Shown piece by piece: positions 18,634 through 27,661 of a stretch of DNA of 64,000 nt. Position 1 is the first letter of the stretch. Each line of letters starts with the position of its first letter. The notes under the pieces are model-generated. The model did not search any database and was not told the DNA's origin. It was given only the letters and a program-made list of their open reading frames with translations. This stretch comes from JAEUQQ01 sp963697285. GTDB lineage: Bacteria > Acidobacteriota > Vicinamibacteria > Vicinamibacterales > JAFNAJ01. The stretch covers positions 310,001 through 374,000 of the forward strand of contig CAVONI010000011.1 in assembly GCA_963697285.1 (NCBI GenBank), given 5' to 3'. The position numbers and the translations under genes are program-made.

Positions 18634-20286
18634 TCAGGGCCGTCGATCCCATTCGGCGCGCGCGATGGGCATGCGCCAGCCTGTGCCGAACGCGCGGTCG
18701 GTGACCTTGAGGCCAGGCGCCGCCTGCCTCCGCTTGAACTCGGCGATTCGCACGAGCCGCAGCACGTGCGCCACCACCGCGGGGTCGAACCCGGCGGCGA
18801 CGATGGCGTCGAGCGACTGGTGATCCTCGATGTGCCGCTCGAGGATCGCATCCAGCGTGTCGTACGGCGGGAGCGAATCCTGGTCGGTCTGGTTCGGCCG
18901 CAGTTCCGCCGACGGCGCCTTCGTGAGGATCGCCTCGGGAATCACCGCGGGCGCGGCGCGGGCGTTCAACCACCGCGCGATCCGGTACACCATTGTTTTC
19001 GGTACGTCGGCGATCACCGCAAGACCACCCGACATGTCGCCGTAGAGCGTGCAGTACCCGACCGCCAGTTCCGACTTGTTGCCGGTCGTCAGCAGCAGCG
19101 CCCCCGTCTTGTTCGACAGCGCCATCAGGAGGTTCCCGCGAATGCGCGCCTGGATGTTCTCTTCGGTCACATCGGCCGCGCGCCCGGCGAACGCCTCGCG
19201 CAAGGTCGTGTCGAACGCGTCCATGATCGTCGCGATCGGCAACGTCATCGTCTCGATGTCACATGCACGCGCAAGCGCGACGGAGTCGTCGATGCTCCCC
19301 TGCGACGAGAAGGGTGAAGGCATCATCACGCCCAGGACCTGTCGGGCGCCGAGCGCGGCTGTCGCGACCACCGCGGTGAGGGCGCTGTCGATGCCGCCCG
19401 AGAGGCCGAGCAGCGCCCGCGAGAAGCCGCACTTGCGCGCGTAGTCGCGGGTCCCGAGTACCAGGGCGTCGAAGATCTCAGCCTCCGGCGGGGTGTCGTC
19501 CGGCGGGATCGGCGCAGGCGGCGCGTCGAGATCCACGAAGACGACATCCTCGCGGAACGCCGCACCGCGGGCGATGACGCGGCCGCGCGCATCGACCACG
19601 GTGCTGCGGCCGTCGAACACCAACTCGTCGTTCCCGCCCACCTGGTTGACGTACACGATGGGCATGCCGTGCTTGCTGGCCAGGGCGCCGAGCAGCCGCT
19701 CGCGGACGCGCTGCTTGCCCGCCTCGAACGGCGATGCCGAGAGGTTCAGGACGACCGTCGCGCCGGCCTCGCTCGCCTCCTCAATCGGGTCCCGGTGATA
19801 GCGCGGCCGCTGCCAGAAGTCCCGATCGTTCCAGACGTCTTCGCAGATGCTGACTGCACACCGCCGCCCGGCGATCTCGACGACCGATGGCCCACTGCCC
19901 GCCTCGAAATACCGATCTTCGTCGAACACGTCGTAGGTCGGAAGCAGCGTCTTGGCGCACATCGCGACGACACGCCCCTGGTGCAGCAGCGCTGCGGCGT
20001 TCACCAGGGGACGCCCCTCGCGCCGTGGGCTCTCGATCGGAAGGCCCACGAGCACCGGGGGACCGTCGCGCGTCGCCTCGGCGAGCCGGTCGAGCGCGGT
20101 ACGGACGCGCGCCACGAACGCGCCCTGCAGGAGGAGGTCGCGAGGGGGATAGCCACATAGTGCCAGTTCGGGCGTAATGCAGAGATCGGTGTTCGCCGGG
20201 ACGCGACGCATCGCGTCCGCGATCGCGTCGGCGTTGGCCATGAGGGCACCGACCGTGGGATTGACCTGCAGGAGCGCGAGCCGCAC
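18634..20286 (-). CDS. nadE: Glutamine-dependent NAD+ synthetase
   Basis: This enzyme makes NAD+ from nicotinic acid adenine dinucleotide, ATP and glutamine in the cytoplasm. The 550-aa protein has an N-terminal nitrilase-type amidase domain with catalytic Glu40 (TPELALCGYPPRD), Lys112 (AKTLLPTYDVFDE) and Cys148 (SICEDVWND). The C-terminal synthetase domain carries the PP-loop LSGGIDSALT (295-304) and LLTTGNKSELAVGYCTLYGD. Length fits the two-domain form. The start is GTG after AGGA at 8 bases. A housekeeping gene inside a motility island, with no obvious functional link. Confidence 0.95.
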   Translation of the reverse strand: MRLALLQVNPTVGALMANADAIADAMRRVPANTDLCITPELALCGYPPRDLLLQGAFVARVRTALDRLAEATRDGPPVLVGLPIESPRREGRPLVNAAALLHQGRVVAMCAKTLLPTYDVFDEDRYFEAGSGPSVVEIAGRRCAVSICEDVWNDRDFWQRPRYHRDPIEEASEAGATVVLNLSASPFEAGKQRVRERLLGALASKHGMPIVYVNQVGGNDELVFDGRSTVVDARGRVIARGAAFREDVVFVDLDAPPAPIPPDDTPPEAEIFDALVLGTRDYARKCGFSRALLGLSGGIDSALTAVVATAALGARQVLGVMMPSPFSSQGSIDDSVALARACDIETMTLPIATIMDAFDTTLREAFAGRAADVTEENIQARIRGNLLMALSNKTGALLLTTGNKSELAVGYCTLYGDMSGGLAVIADVPKTMVYRIARWLNARAAPAVIPEAILTKAPSAELRPNQTDQDSLPPYDTLDAILERHIEDHQSLDAIVAAGFDPAVVAHVLRLVRIAEFKRRQAAPGLKVTDRAFGTGWRMPIARAEWDRRP

Positions 20287-20336
20287 GGCCGGGATCCTAA
20301 CACCGTCGGCGCCGTCGCTGCGTCCCTGCCGGGGCA

Positions 20337-20350
20337 GCCCCTGTCGGGGC
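20337..20350 (-). terminator. Short GC hairpin after desaturase gene
   Basis: GCCCC-TGTC-GGGGC forms a 5-bp stem with a tetraloop between the desaturase stop and nadE. There is no T-run, so terminator activity is uncertain. Confidence 0.25.
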
Positions 20351-20362
20351 GACCCGTCGCGG

Positions 20363-21442
20363 TCAGGCCGATGTCGCGACGAGAGCCGCGGGCTTCACAC
20401 CCATCCGCCGCACGAACCGGTAGTGCGACCGCAGGGCCTCGATGACCGACGGCGCCTCGCACACGTCGACGTGGTGTTCGGCGCAGACTTCGCGCACCAC
20501 GCGCGCGATGCCGGGGTAGTGCACGTGGGCCACCTTGGGAAACAGGTGGTGTTCGCGCTGATAGTTCAGGCCGCCCAGGGCAAACGTCAGGAACCGGTTG
20601 CCCGGGGCGAAATTCGCGGTCGTGCGGATCTGGTGCACCGCCCACTCCGCGTGCTTCGTGCCGTCGCTGGCGACGGGATGCTCGACGATGTCGACCGAGT
20701 GCGCCAGTTGAAAGACGATGCTGAAGATCACGCCCATGATCATCGAGACAAAGACGTAGACGCCGAGCACCGTCCCGAACCCGTGACGCGTCAGCGGCAC
20801 CCCGAAGGCGAGCCCGAGGAACACAGCCTTGCCGAACACGAGCGCGGCGAGGTCGCTGCCGCGTGGCGGGCCTGCGCTCAGCCCGTCGCGCTTGCCGAAG
20901 AAGAGCCGCTGCAGATCGCTGTAGAGATACCGCAGGTGCACGAACGCGTAGAGCACCCACAGGTACACGTGCTGGTAGCGGTGGAACCAGAGCCAGTGGT
21001 GATCGTCGCTCAGGCGCGCCAGTGGCCCCAGGTTGATGTCGGCGTCCTCGTCGGGGATGTTCGTGTAGACGTGGTGACTGTGGTTGTGCTTGTCCTTCCA
21101 GAAGTACGAGCTGGCACCAATCAGGTCGAGCGTGAAGCCCGCCACCCGGTTGACCCACGGCAGCGTCGAGAAGCCACCGTGATTGCCGTCATGCTGCACG
21201 TTGAACCCGATGCCCACCAGCGCGAGGGCGAGCACCACGCTCGCACCCAGGGCTCCTTGCCAGGACGCCGCCTCGAAGACCAGCATCCAGTACGAGAGCC
21301 CCGCGGCGCCGACCAACCCGAGCGCTTTCGCGTACATGAGCGCGCTGTCGCGTGTCGGGCGAGTGCCGAGGTGTTCCCTGACCCGCCGGTCGATCGCGAT
21401 CTTGACGGTCGACGGGGACGCGAACTCGATCGATCCGTTCAT
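20363..21442 (-). CDS. Membrane fatty acid desaturase (front-end/acyl-lipid type)
   Basis: A 359-aa integral membrane di-iron desaturase. The three histidine boxes are visible: HDGNHGG (84-90), KHNHSHH (118-124) and QREHHLFP (295-302). The QxxHH third box and the NVQHDGNHG context are typical of linoleoyl-CoA/Delta6-like desaturases. About four hydrophobic segments lie between the boxes. It probably introduces double bonds into acyl chains of membrane lipids, using an electron donor encoded elsewhere; there is no fused cytochrome b5. ATG at 21442 with AAAGG upstream is chosen over an open 64-codon extension that looks non-coding. A possible sigma-70 promoter lies at 21573-21601. Confidence 0.88.
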   Translation of the reverse strand: MNGSIEFASPSTVKIAIDRRVREHLGTRPTRDSALMYAKALGLVGAAGLSYWMLVFEAASWQGALGASVVLALALVGIGFNVQHDGNHGGFSTLPWVNRVAGFTLDLIGASSYFWKDKHNHSHHVYTNIPDEDADINLGPLARLSDDHHWLWFHRYQHVYLWVLYAFVHLRYLYSDLQRLFFGKRDGLSAGPPRGSDLAALVFGKAVFLGLAFGVPLTRHGFGTVLGVYVFVSMIMGVIFSIVFQLAHSVDIVEHPVASDGTKHAEWAVHQIRTTANFAPGNRFLTFALGGLNYQREHHLFPKVAHVHYPGIARVVREVCAEHHVDVCEAPSVIEALRSHYRFVRRMGVKPAALVATSA

Positions 21443-21572
21443 TAATCCAGCCTTTGGTCTGGGCACGACGTGTGGACGAGAGGCGCGAACGCGAGGCGAC
21501 GCAGCCGGCGGGAGACTGAGAGCAGACGAGCGGGGACGAGCGCGGACGTTCGATGCGAACGGAAGTGACGTT

Positions 21573-21601
21573 ATGTTCTCACGCAGCCAGATCGGCGTCA
21601 A
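21573..21601 (-). promoter_or_regulatory. Possible sigma-70 promoter for the desaturase gene
   Basis: The minus strand reads TTGACG, a 17-base spacer, then GAACAT. The -35 is near-consensus and the -10 is weak. It lies about 130 bases before the ATG. The rest of 21443-21718 shows no ORF or repeat I can support. Confidence 0.35.
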
Positions 21602-21718
21602 TCCCGCCGACGCGTGGACGTGCGTGTCCTCCACCCGGCGAGCCAGTGGCCAGGCCCCACGTCGACCACGAGCATCGCGACGCTCGCTACCGCGGGACGT
21701 CGTCAGTCGACGTCGCCA

Positions 21719-23971
21719 TCACGGGGCTCCTGCCGGCCGATCGAGCACGTCGCGCACCCGCTCAGCAAGGGTACCGATCGAGTACGGCTTGGCCAGGAAC
21801 TCCACGCTTTCGTCCACCCCATGCCGCAGGATGACGTTGGCCGTGTAGCCCGACGTGAACAGCACCCGGATCTCCGGGCGCAACGCCTGGATCTGCTCGG
21901 CAAGCCGCCGGCCGTTCATGACGGGCATGATGATGTCGGTCATGAGCAGGTGGAGCGGCTCCGTCATCGTACGGACCTCCTCGATCGCGTCGGGTCCGTT
22001 GCTGAAGGCGTGAACGCGATAGCCCTGTCGTTCGAGCAACCGCTCAGCCAACTTCCGCACGCGTTCATCGTCCTCCACCAGGACGATGGTCTCGTGACCC
22101 ACCGGCAGACTGGCACGCGATGTCGCGATCGGGCTGCGGGCCTCCTCGGCAAGGCGCGGGAGGTAGACCTTGAACGCCGTGCCAAGGCCCAACTCGGAGT
22201 ACACCTCGATCCGCCCGCCGTTCTGCGACACGGCACCGTAGATCATGGCCAGGCCGAGCCCAGTGCCCCTTCCTGGCCCCTTGGTCGTGAAGAACGGTTC
22301 AAAGAGGTGCACCTTGACCTCGTCTGACATGCCCGCACCAGTGTCGGACACGCAGAGCATCACGTAGTCGCCCCCCGCCATGCCCGCGTGGCGTCCGGCC
22401 GCCGCCTCGTCGAATTGGACGTTCGCGGTCTCGATCGTGAGCGTGCCTCCAGCCGGCATGGCATCGCGCGCGTTCACCGCGAGGTTGATCAGGATCTGCT
22501 CGCTCTGACTGTGATCAAAGCGCACCGTGCCCAGGTCGGCAGCCATCAGCGTCTTCAACTCGATGTCCTCGCCGAGCAGCCTCCGGAGCATCGCCTGCAT
22601 CCTGCCGACGATGTCGTTGAGGTTGACCACCTCGGGGGTGATCACCTGCTTGCGCGAGAACGCGAGCAGCTGCTGGGTGAGGGCCGCGGCCGAGTCGGCT
22701 GCCCGTTCGGCCTCGGCCAGCCCGTCGCGCAACGGATGTCCATCATCGAGCCCCATCACCGCAAGCTGGAGATAGCCCTTGATGACGGTGAGCAGGTTGT
22801 TGAAGTCGTGGGCGACGCCGCCGGCGAGACGGCCGATCGACTCCATCTTCTGTGCCTGCAGGAACTGCTCCTGCAGTCGCTTCGACTCGGTCACGTCGAC
22901 GAACGACGCGAGCATGCCGGCCATCCGGCCCGAGGTGTCGTTGAAGGCGCTCGCGTTGACCTGCAGCGTGCGGCTGGTGCCGTCGGTTCGCCGCGCGACC
23001 AGTTCACCCGACCAGTGTCCCTGACGCTGCACGCTAGCGGCCACGTCCGACGCCAACTCGGGGGCGGCCCAGAATGACACCACGGAACGGCCGAGCACGT
23101 CGCTTGCACCCTCATAACCCCAGAGGTCGAGAAAGGCGCGGTTCACATACGTGACCGCGCCGTCGAGGCCCGCCATCGCGATCCCGTTGATGGACGAGGC
23201 AATCGCGGCGTCCTTCCGCAGCAACTCCTCTTCGACGCGCTTGCGGTCGGTAATGTCCGTGATGAACCCGTGCCACAGGACGCTGCCGTCGGCCTGTCGC
23301 TCCGGGCGCGCCTGGCCGCTGCGCCACCTTTCCCCCTGCACGGGCAACACCACGCGGTATTCGTGGCGCCACGGCTCCAGTGACTGCGCCGAGCGGCTGA
23401 TGCTCTCCACCACGGCCGCAGCATCATCGGCATGTATCCGTTCAAACACAGGCGTCGCGTCCTCGTGGACCTCGTCCGGTGTCACCTCGTAGATGTCGCG
23501 TATGGCGTCGCTCGCGAACGGAAAGCACGAGCGTCCGTCGGGCCACAACTGGAACTGGTAGATGACGCCGGGTACCTGCTGCGCCAGGACGGCGAGCAGG
23601 TCACCCGGCCGTTCAGACAGGACGTGCCCGGTGGCCAGCAGGCGACCGGCACACGGCTCACGGACGATCGTCCACGCGACGCGGCGGACCGTTCCATCGT
23701 CACCACGCACGCGCGACTCGAGCCGGTGGCTCGCCCCCGACGCGACGTCCTCCAGGATGCCTCCGGTGACCTCGTCGCGGGCATTGATCAGCGTTGCCAG
23801 CAGGGAGCCGGCACGGCCGTCGTCGGCCGACCCGACGCAGTGCGAGAACGCGGCATTGACGCGGACGACGCGCCCCTCGATGGTCGCGACACACGACGGG
23901 ACCGGCGACGCGTCGAAAAGGCGCTCGAATTCGAACGGGTCGGTCGTCCCGCCATCCTCCACGTCGGCCAC
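21719..23971 (-). CDS. PAS-containing hybrid histidine kinase with receiver domain
   Basis: A 750-aa soluble signalling protein. PAS-like sensor domains occur at about 12-120, 130-245 and 255-365 (DITDRKR and DVTESKR mark PAC ends). The kinase core has His388 in LAGGVAHDFNNLLTV, the N box INLAVNARDAM, the G box SDTGAGMS and LFEPFFTTKGPGRGTGLGLA. A C-terminal receiver at about 635-745 carries the phosphoacceptor Asp near 679 in MTDIIMPVMNG and LAKPYS. I chose GTG at 23971; the ORF is open to 24124 but would overlap the stator gene. No cognate output gene is adjacent. Signal unknown. Confidence 0.85.
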   Translation of the reverse strand: MADVEDGGTTDPFEFERLFDASPVPSCVATIEGRVVRVNAAFSHCVGSADDGRAGSLLATLINARDEVTGGILEDVASGASHRLESRVRGDDGTVRRVAWTIVREPCAGRLLATGHVLSERPGDLLAVLAQQVPGVIYQFQLWPDGRSCFPFASDAIRDIYEVTPDEVHEDATPVFERIHADDAAAVVESISRSAQSLEPWRHEYRVVLPVQGERWRSGQARPERQADGSVLWHGFITDITDRKRVEEELLRKDAAIASSINGIAMAGLDGAVTYVNRAFLDLWGYEGASDVLGRSVVSFWAAPELASDVAASVQRQGHWSGELVARRTDGTSRTLQVNASAFNDTSGRMAGMLASFVDVTESKRLQEQFLQAQKMESIGRLAGGVAHDFNNLLTVIKGYLQLAVMGLDDGHPLRDGLAEAERAADSAAALTQQLLAFSRKQVITPEVVNLNDIVGRMQAMLRRLLGEDIELKTLMAADLGTVRFDHSQSEQILINLAVNARDAMPAGGTLTIETANVQFDEAAAGRHAGMAGGDYVMLCVSDTGAGMSDEVKVHLFEPFFTTKGPGRGTGLGLAMIYGAVSQNGGRIEVYSELGLGTAFKVYLPRLAEEARSPIATSRASLPVGHETIVLVEDDERVRKLAERLLERQGYRVHAFSNGPDAIEEVRTMTEPLHLLMTDIIMPVMNGRRLAEQIQALRPEIRVLFTSGYTANVILRHGVDESVEFLAKPYSIGTLAERVRDVLDRPAGAP

Positions 23972-24062
23972 AGCCCTTGAGCCTACCACGGGCCGAAACG
24001 CCAAGGCGTAGGGCACCAGGGGTGCGCCGAGATCGGATGTGTTCGGGGGGAAGCGACAACCC

Positions 24063-24842
24063 TCAGCGCGGCAACTGCGGCTCCTCGCGCTCCGAGACGC
24101 GCGGGCTGAGCACCACGAGGTCAACCCGACGATTCTGGGCGCGGGTGACCTCGGAATCGTTGCTCGCGCGCGGATGGAACTCGCCGTATCCGGCAGCCGA
24201 CAGTCGCGGAGCCCCCAGGCCCTGCGCGACGAGGAACGCGATCACGTTCGTGGCGCGCGCCGTCGACAGTTCAAAGTTGTTGCGGAAGCGCTCCGTGTTG
24301 ATCGGCACGTCGTCGGTGTGGCCTTCGATCCGGATGATGTTCCCCACCTGCCCGAGCGTGGCCGCCACCTCGCGAAGCACCTCGTGTGCAGTGTCCGACA
24401 GATCCGCGCGCCCTGTCGCGAAGCTACCCGCTTCGCGCATGGAGATCACCAGGCCACGGCCATCGACCGACATGTCGACGAGGCCGCTCTTCACCTGCGT
24501 CGCGAGGCGCGCCTCCAACTGTGTCTTGATCGCCTGCTCCGACATGGTCGGCAACACCGATGTCGCAGCGGGCATCACCGCCGCATGGGTCGCGGCCACG
24601 GCGGCTGCTCCACGTGGGTCGGCGCCCACGCCCGCTGCCCCACCTCTGCGCAGCGGGGCCGGTGCCTGGCCGTTGGCGAACGCCGCCTGCATCGAGCCGA
24701 CCATGTCGTTCATCTTCTTCGCGTCCACGGTCGAGATGGCATACATCGTCGTGAAGAACGCAAAGAGCAAGGTGATGAAGTCAGCGTACGAGACGAGCCA
24801 TCGCTCGTGGTTCACATGGACCGGCTTCCGGCGGCGTCGCAT
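24063..24842 (-). CDS. Second MotB-family stator protein (MotD-like)
   Basis: A 259-aa MotB homologue distinct from the one at 127-1041. The basic N-terminus is followed by one membrane segment with VSYADFITLLFAFFTTMYA, where Asp21 is the ion-binding residue. An OmpA-like domain follows (RIEGHTDDVPIN, ELSTARATNV, NRRVDLVVLS). ATG at 24842 lies 13 bases after the stop of its MotA partner and has GGGA upstream. The pairing, and linkage to flbD, resembles the MotC/MotD stators that some bacteria add for swarming or viscous media. Ion preference is unknown. Confidence 0.9.
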   Translation of the reverse strand: MRRRRKPVHVNHERWLVSYADFITLLFAFFTTMYAISTVDAKKMNDMVGSMQAAFANGQAPAPLRRGGAAGVGADPRGAAAVAATHAAVMPAATSVLPTMSEQAIKTQLEARLATQVKSGLVDMSVDGRGLVISMREAGSFATGRADLSDTAHEVLREVAATLGQVGNIIRIEGHTDDVPINTERFRNNFELSTARATNVIAFLVAQGLGAPRLSAAGYGEFHPRASNDSEVTRAQNRRVDLVVLSPRVSEREEPQLPR

Positions 24843-24855
24843 GACCGGATCCCGC

Positions 24856-25662
24856 CTACGCGGCGCGCGCCGCTGACACGCCCGCGCCATTCGCCCGGTC
24901 GTCGCCAGAGAGGAGCCCCCGCAGCTTCTGGTCGATCAGGCGTGGATTCTGGCCTTCCTGGATCGCCAGGATGCCCTCGATGACCAGTTCGCGGTGCCTC
25001 GCCTTCAGCAACGCCTTGGTGCGCAGCTTCGACGCAATCGGCAGGAACACGAGATTCGCGGTGCCGACGCCGTAAACGGTGGCCACGAACGCGACCGCAA
25101 TGCCGGCACCGAGCTTCGTCGGATCAGCCAGGTTCTCCATGACGTGGATGAGCCCGAGGACGGCGCCGAGAATGCCCACCGTGGGGGCGTAGCCTCCGGC
25201 CGCCTCGTAGACCCTGGCTGGCCCCTCGTCGGTGTCCTCGAGGTTCCCGCTTTCGGCATCGAGCATCGCACGGAGCGTGCTCGGATTGGTGCCGTCCACG
25301 GCCAGCATGAACCCCCGCCTCATGAACGGGTCCGAGAGCTCGTCGACGTCGTCTTCAAGCGACATGATCCCGTCGCGCCTGGCCTTCGTCGCGAGGCGTC
25401 CGATCGTCGCGATCGTGTCGTCAGCCGACCGGAGTTCATCCCAGAAGACATCGCGGAGGGCGCTCGAGGCGCGCCGGACCTCAGACCGGGTGAAGCTGAG
25501 GAGCACGGCGCCCAACGTGCCGCCGAACACGATGATCGCCGCGGTGAGTTGCAGGACCGACTGGATGGTCCCGCCCTCGAGCATCTGGCCGAGAAGGACG
25601 CAGCCGATGCCGACGGGCACGCCGGCCACGGAGGTCAGGTCGAGCCGACGCTTGCCGTTCAC
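24856..25662 (-). CDS. Second MotA-family stator protein (MotC-like)
   Basis: A 268-aa MotA homologue: N-terminal segments IGCVLLGQMLEGGTIQS and LTAAIIVFGGTLGAVLL, then GYAPTVGILGAVLGLIHVM with the conserved Pro, and IAVAFVATVYGVGTANLVFLP. GTG at 25662 overlaps the flbD stop (GTGA), which favours it over a TTG at 25674. It is shorter than the first MotA, as is usual for MotC/PomA-type proteins. It is followed directly by its MotB partner. Confidence 0.9.
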   Translation of the reverse strand: MNGKRRLDLTSVAGVPVGIGCVLLGQMLEGGTIQSVLQLTAAIIVFGGTLGAVLLSFTRSEVRRASSALRDVFWDELRSADDTIATIGRLATKARRDGIMSLEDDVDELSDPFMRRGFMLAVDGTNPSTLRAMLDAESGNLEDTDEGPARVYEAAGGYAPTVGILGAVLGLIHVMENLADPTKLGAGIAVAFVATVYGVGTANLVFLPIASKLRTKALLKARHRELVIEGILAIQEGQNPRLIDQKLRGLLSGDDRANGAGVSAARAA

Positions 25663-25910
25663 TGGCCGCCCCAATCGGGCTGCGCATCGACCACGGTCAG
25701 CGCGACGCCACGTGTCGGGCGTGCGGCGACGCCATTGATCGACCGACGAAACTCGCGGACCCGTTCCACGATCACTTCAGGGGTCTCGCGCACGATCAGC
25801 TTCTCGCCGTTCATCAGCGAGACGACGGTGTCGGGGATGTGTTCGATCCACGCGATCTGATCGGTGTTGACGACCATGGGCGTGCCATCGAGGCGGGTGA
25901 CGGCAATCAT
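25659..25910 (-). CDS. flbD: FlbD-family flagellar protein
   Basis: An 83-aa protein of the small FlbD family found in flagellar operons of spirochaetes, Firmicutes and Acidobacteria. It is not the Caulobacter response regulator of the same name. MIAVTRLDG, VVNTDQIAWIE and DTVVSLMNGEKLIVRE follow the family pattern. The function is not established. The ATG overlaps the stop of the CMP-sugar transferase-like gene (ATGA), and its stop overlaps the motC-like start, so it couples the sugar operon to the stator genes. Confidence 0.88.
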   Translation of the reverse strand: MIAVTRLDGTPMVVNTDQIAWIEHIPDTVVSLMNGEKLIVRETPEVIVERVREFRRSINGVAARPTRGVALTVVDAQPDWGGQ

Positions 25911-26608
25911 CGCTCGCCTCGCCCGGCCGCGAGGTGATCCGCGGCGGTGATGATGTCGTGCAGGGTCACGATCCGCCGGCCTGCGCGCACCGACGTCAGC
26001 ACGCGCTGCATGTAGGCATGATCGTCAGGGGTGTCGATGGTGAAACGCAGGTCGGGCCGGGTGACGCCGACGGGCGCCGCCGGCACGACGATGCGGAACA
26101 CCGTGCCCCGGGCTTTCACCCAGGGTGTCACGTGTTCGCGGTCGTACGCATCGCGGGCGAGTTCGTGGGCCTGTCGCATCACGTCGAGTCGAATCCCCTC
26201 GACAGCGCTGCCGAGGGGCAGCCCTGTCTCCACGACGTAATCGGCACCGGCGGCAAGCTGCTGCAGCACGCGCGCAGGCGCGTCCACGTCGACGGCGGGG
26301 TTGTCGGCGGTTGCCCGGATGATGAACCGCCCGGCGAATCCGGCCGCGGCATCCACGAAGCGCCCGAGCACGTCGTCCACGGCGCCGCGCACCACCCGGT
26401 CGGCGGTCGCGCTTCCTTCGGCTACCACGGCGTCGTCATCCTCGCGCGTCGTCGTGGCGAGGCAGACGGACCCGACGCCGGACGCGACGAGGCGTCGCAG
26501 GCAATGCGTGAGCAACGGCACGCCGTCGAGCGGCGCGAGGACCTTGCCAGGTAGCCGCGACGACCCGAAGCGGGCCTGCAGGATGATGAGGGCGTCGGCG
26601 GTCGCCAT
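25907..26608 (-). CDS. SpsF-like cytidylyltransferase family protein
   Basis: A 233-aa nucleotidyltransferase. ALIILQARFGSSRLPGKVLA is the signature of the CMP-N-acylneuraminate/SpsF family, with RATADNPAVD for metal binding and DREHVTPWV near the C-terminus. In nonulosonic acid pathways such enzymes activate the sugar as its CMP form before transfer. ATG at 26608 is preferred over an upstream extension that lacks similarity. It overlaps flbD downstream (ATGA) and follows the ATP-grasp gene. Other SpsF relatives act on other sugars, so the substrate is inferred from context. Confidence 0.82.
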   Translation of the reverse strand: MATADALIILQARFGSSRLPGKVLAPLDGVPLLTHCLRRLVASGVGSVCLATTTREDDDAVVAEGSATADRVVRGAVDDVLGRFVDAAAGFAGRFIIRATADNPAVDVDAPARVLQQLAAGADYVVETGLPLGSAVEGIRLDVMRQAHELARDAYDREHVTPWVKARGTVFRIVVPAAPVGVTRPDLRFTIDTPDDHAYMQRVLTSVRAGRRIVTLHDIITAADHLAAGRGER

Positions 26609-26639
26609 GGGGAGACTCGGGATCGACCTGCCCTGGCGG

Positions 26640-27641
26640 CTAGCTCCCCGGGGGGACGGGGCGCAGCACGTCCACCGCCCCACTCGACAGGAAGATCCCT
26701 GTGTCGTAATTCGTCATCCACAGGTCGGGCGTGAATCGGCCTACCTGCGACTCGACGACCTCACCGCGGGCAAGTTGGAGGAGCCAACGCGGGAAGTCGG
26801 CTCCGGCGGCGATTGTCAGCGGGATGCCCCCGGCGAATCGCGCATTGATCTCGAAGATGGTCGGGATGCCCCGCGCCCGCCGGCACTGGATGTTGACGGC
26901 CCCGTGGAAGCGCAGGACCTTCGTCGTCTCGACGGCCAGCGCGATCAGGTCTTCGTCGGCCACGGTGCGCCCTCGATCGATGACGCCCGCACGAATGACC
27001 ACGCGCTGCCGGGGCACAATCGAGATGGGCCGGCCGGTGAAGTCGCAGAGCACGTCGATCGTGTACTCGTCTCCCTCGAGATACTCCTGGATGACGGGTT
27101 CGGTCACGTAGGCCTGGAAGAACGCGAGTTCCTCGGCGGTCTTCGCGGTGAAGGCGCCGATGCTCCCGCGCCCGATGCGCGGCTTCACGAACACCGGGAG
27201 CGACACGCCTGCCGGGAGTGTGCCGGGCAGGTAGGTCGCCGCGGCCGCCACGCCGTGCGCGCGCAGATGCGAACACGTCGAGAGCTTGTCGCCGCAGATG
27301 ACCGCCGTCTCGGCCGGGGAACACGCCACCACCACGCCAACGTCGGCGAAACGCCCGACCGCGCGCCCGAAGATGGGAACCTCGTCATCGATGGTGGGCA
27401 CGACGAGCGACACCTGTTCGGCGCGGCAGATGGCCAGCACCGCGTCGACGTAGCCGGGCTCGGACGAGAGCGGCACACGATAGGCCCGATCGACAACGTG
27501 CACCGCCGGCGACATCGGATTCACGTCGGCGACGACCACCCGGCCCGCGTCGTCGCCCAGTGCCGCGAGCGCCCGCTGGAAGGCCCGGACGAGGGGAACG
27601 CGTCGCGACGCGGCGGTGACGAGTACGTTGAGTGCGGGCAT
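26640..27641 (-). CDS. ATP-grasp enzyme of the nonulosonic acid cluster
   Basis: A 333-aa ATP-grasp ligase of the carbamoyl-phosphate-synthase-like group: N-terminal preATP-grasp domain (NVLVTAASRRVPLVRAF), then FVKPRIGRGSIGAF for ATP binding, QEYLEGDEYTIDVL, and the metal-binding IFEINARFAGGIP. It would join a carboxylate to an amine, and relatives occur in sialic and legionaminic acid loci, possibly adding an amino acid to the sugar. The start is ATG 27641 rather than GTG 27656. It lies 20 bases after the NeuB-like gene. The substrate is unknown. Confidence 0.82.
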   Translation of the reverse strand: MPALNVLVTAASRRVPLVRAFQRALAALGDDAGRVVVADVNPMSPAVHVVDRAYRVPLSSEPGYVDAVLAICRAEQVSLVVPTIDDEVPIFGRAVGRFADVGVVVACSPAETAVICGDKLSTCSHLRAHGVAAAATYLPGTLPAGVSLPVFVKPRIGRGSIGAFTAKTAEELAFFQAYVTEPVIQEYLEGDEYTIDVLCDFTGRPISIVPRQRVVIRAGVIDRGRTVADEDLIALAVETTKVLRFHGAVNIQCRRARGIPTIFEINARFAGGIPLTIAAGADFPRWLLQLARGEVVESQVGRFTPDLWMTNYDTGIFLSSGAVDVLRPVPPGS

Positions 27642-27661
27642 CGGCGGGTATCCCACCCTGG

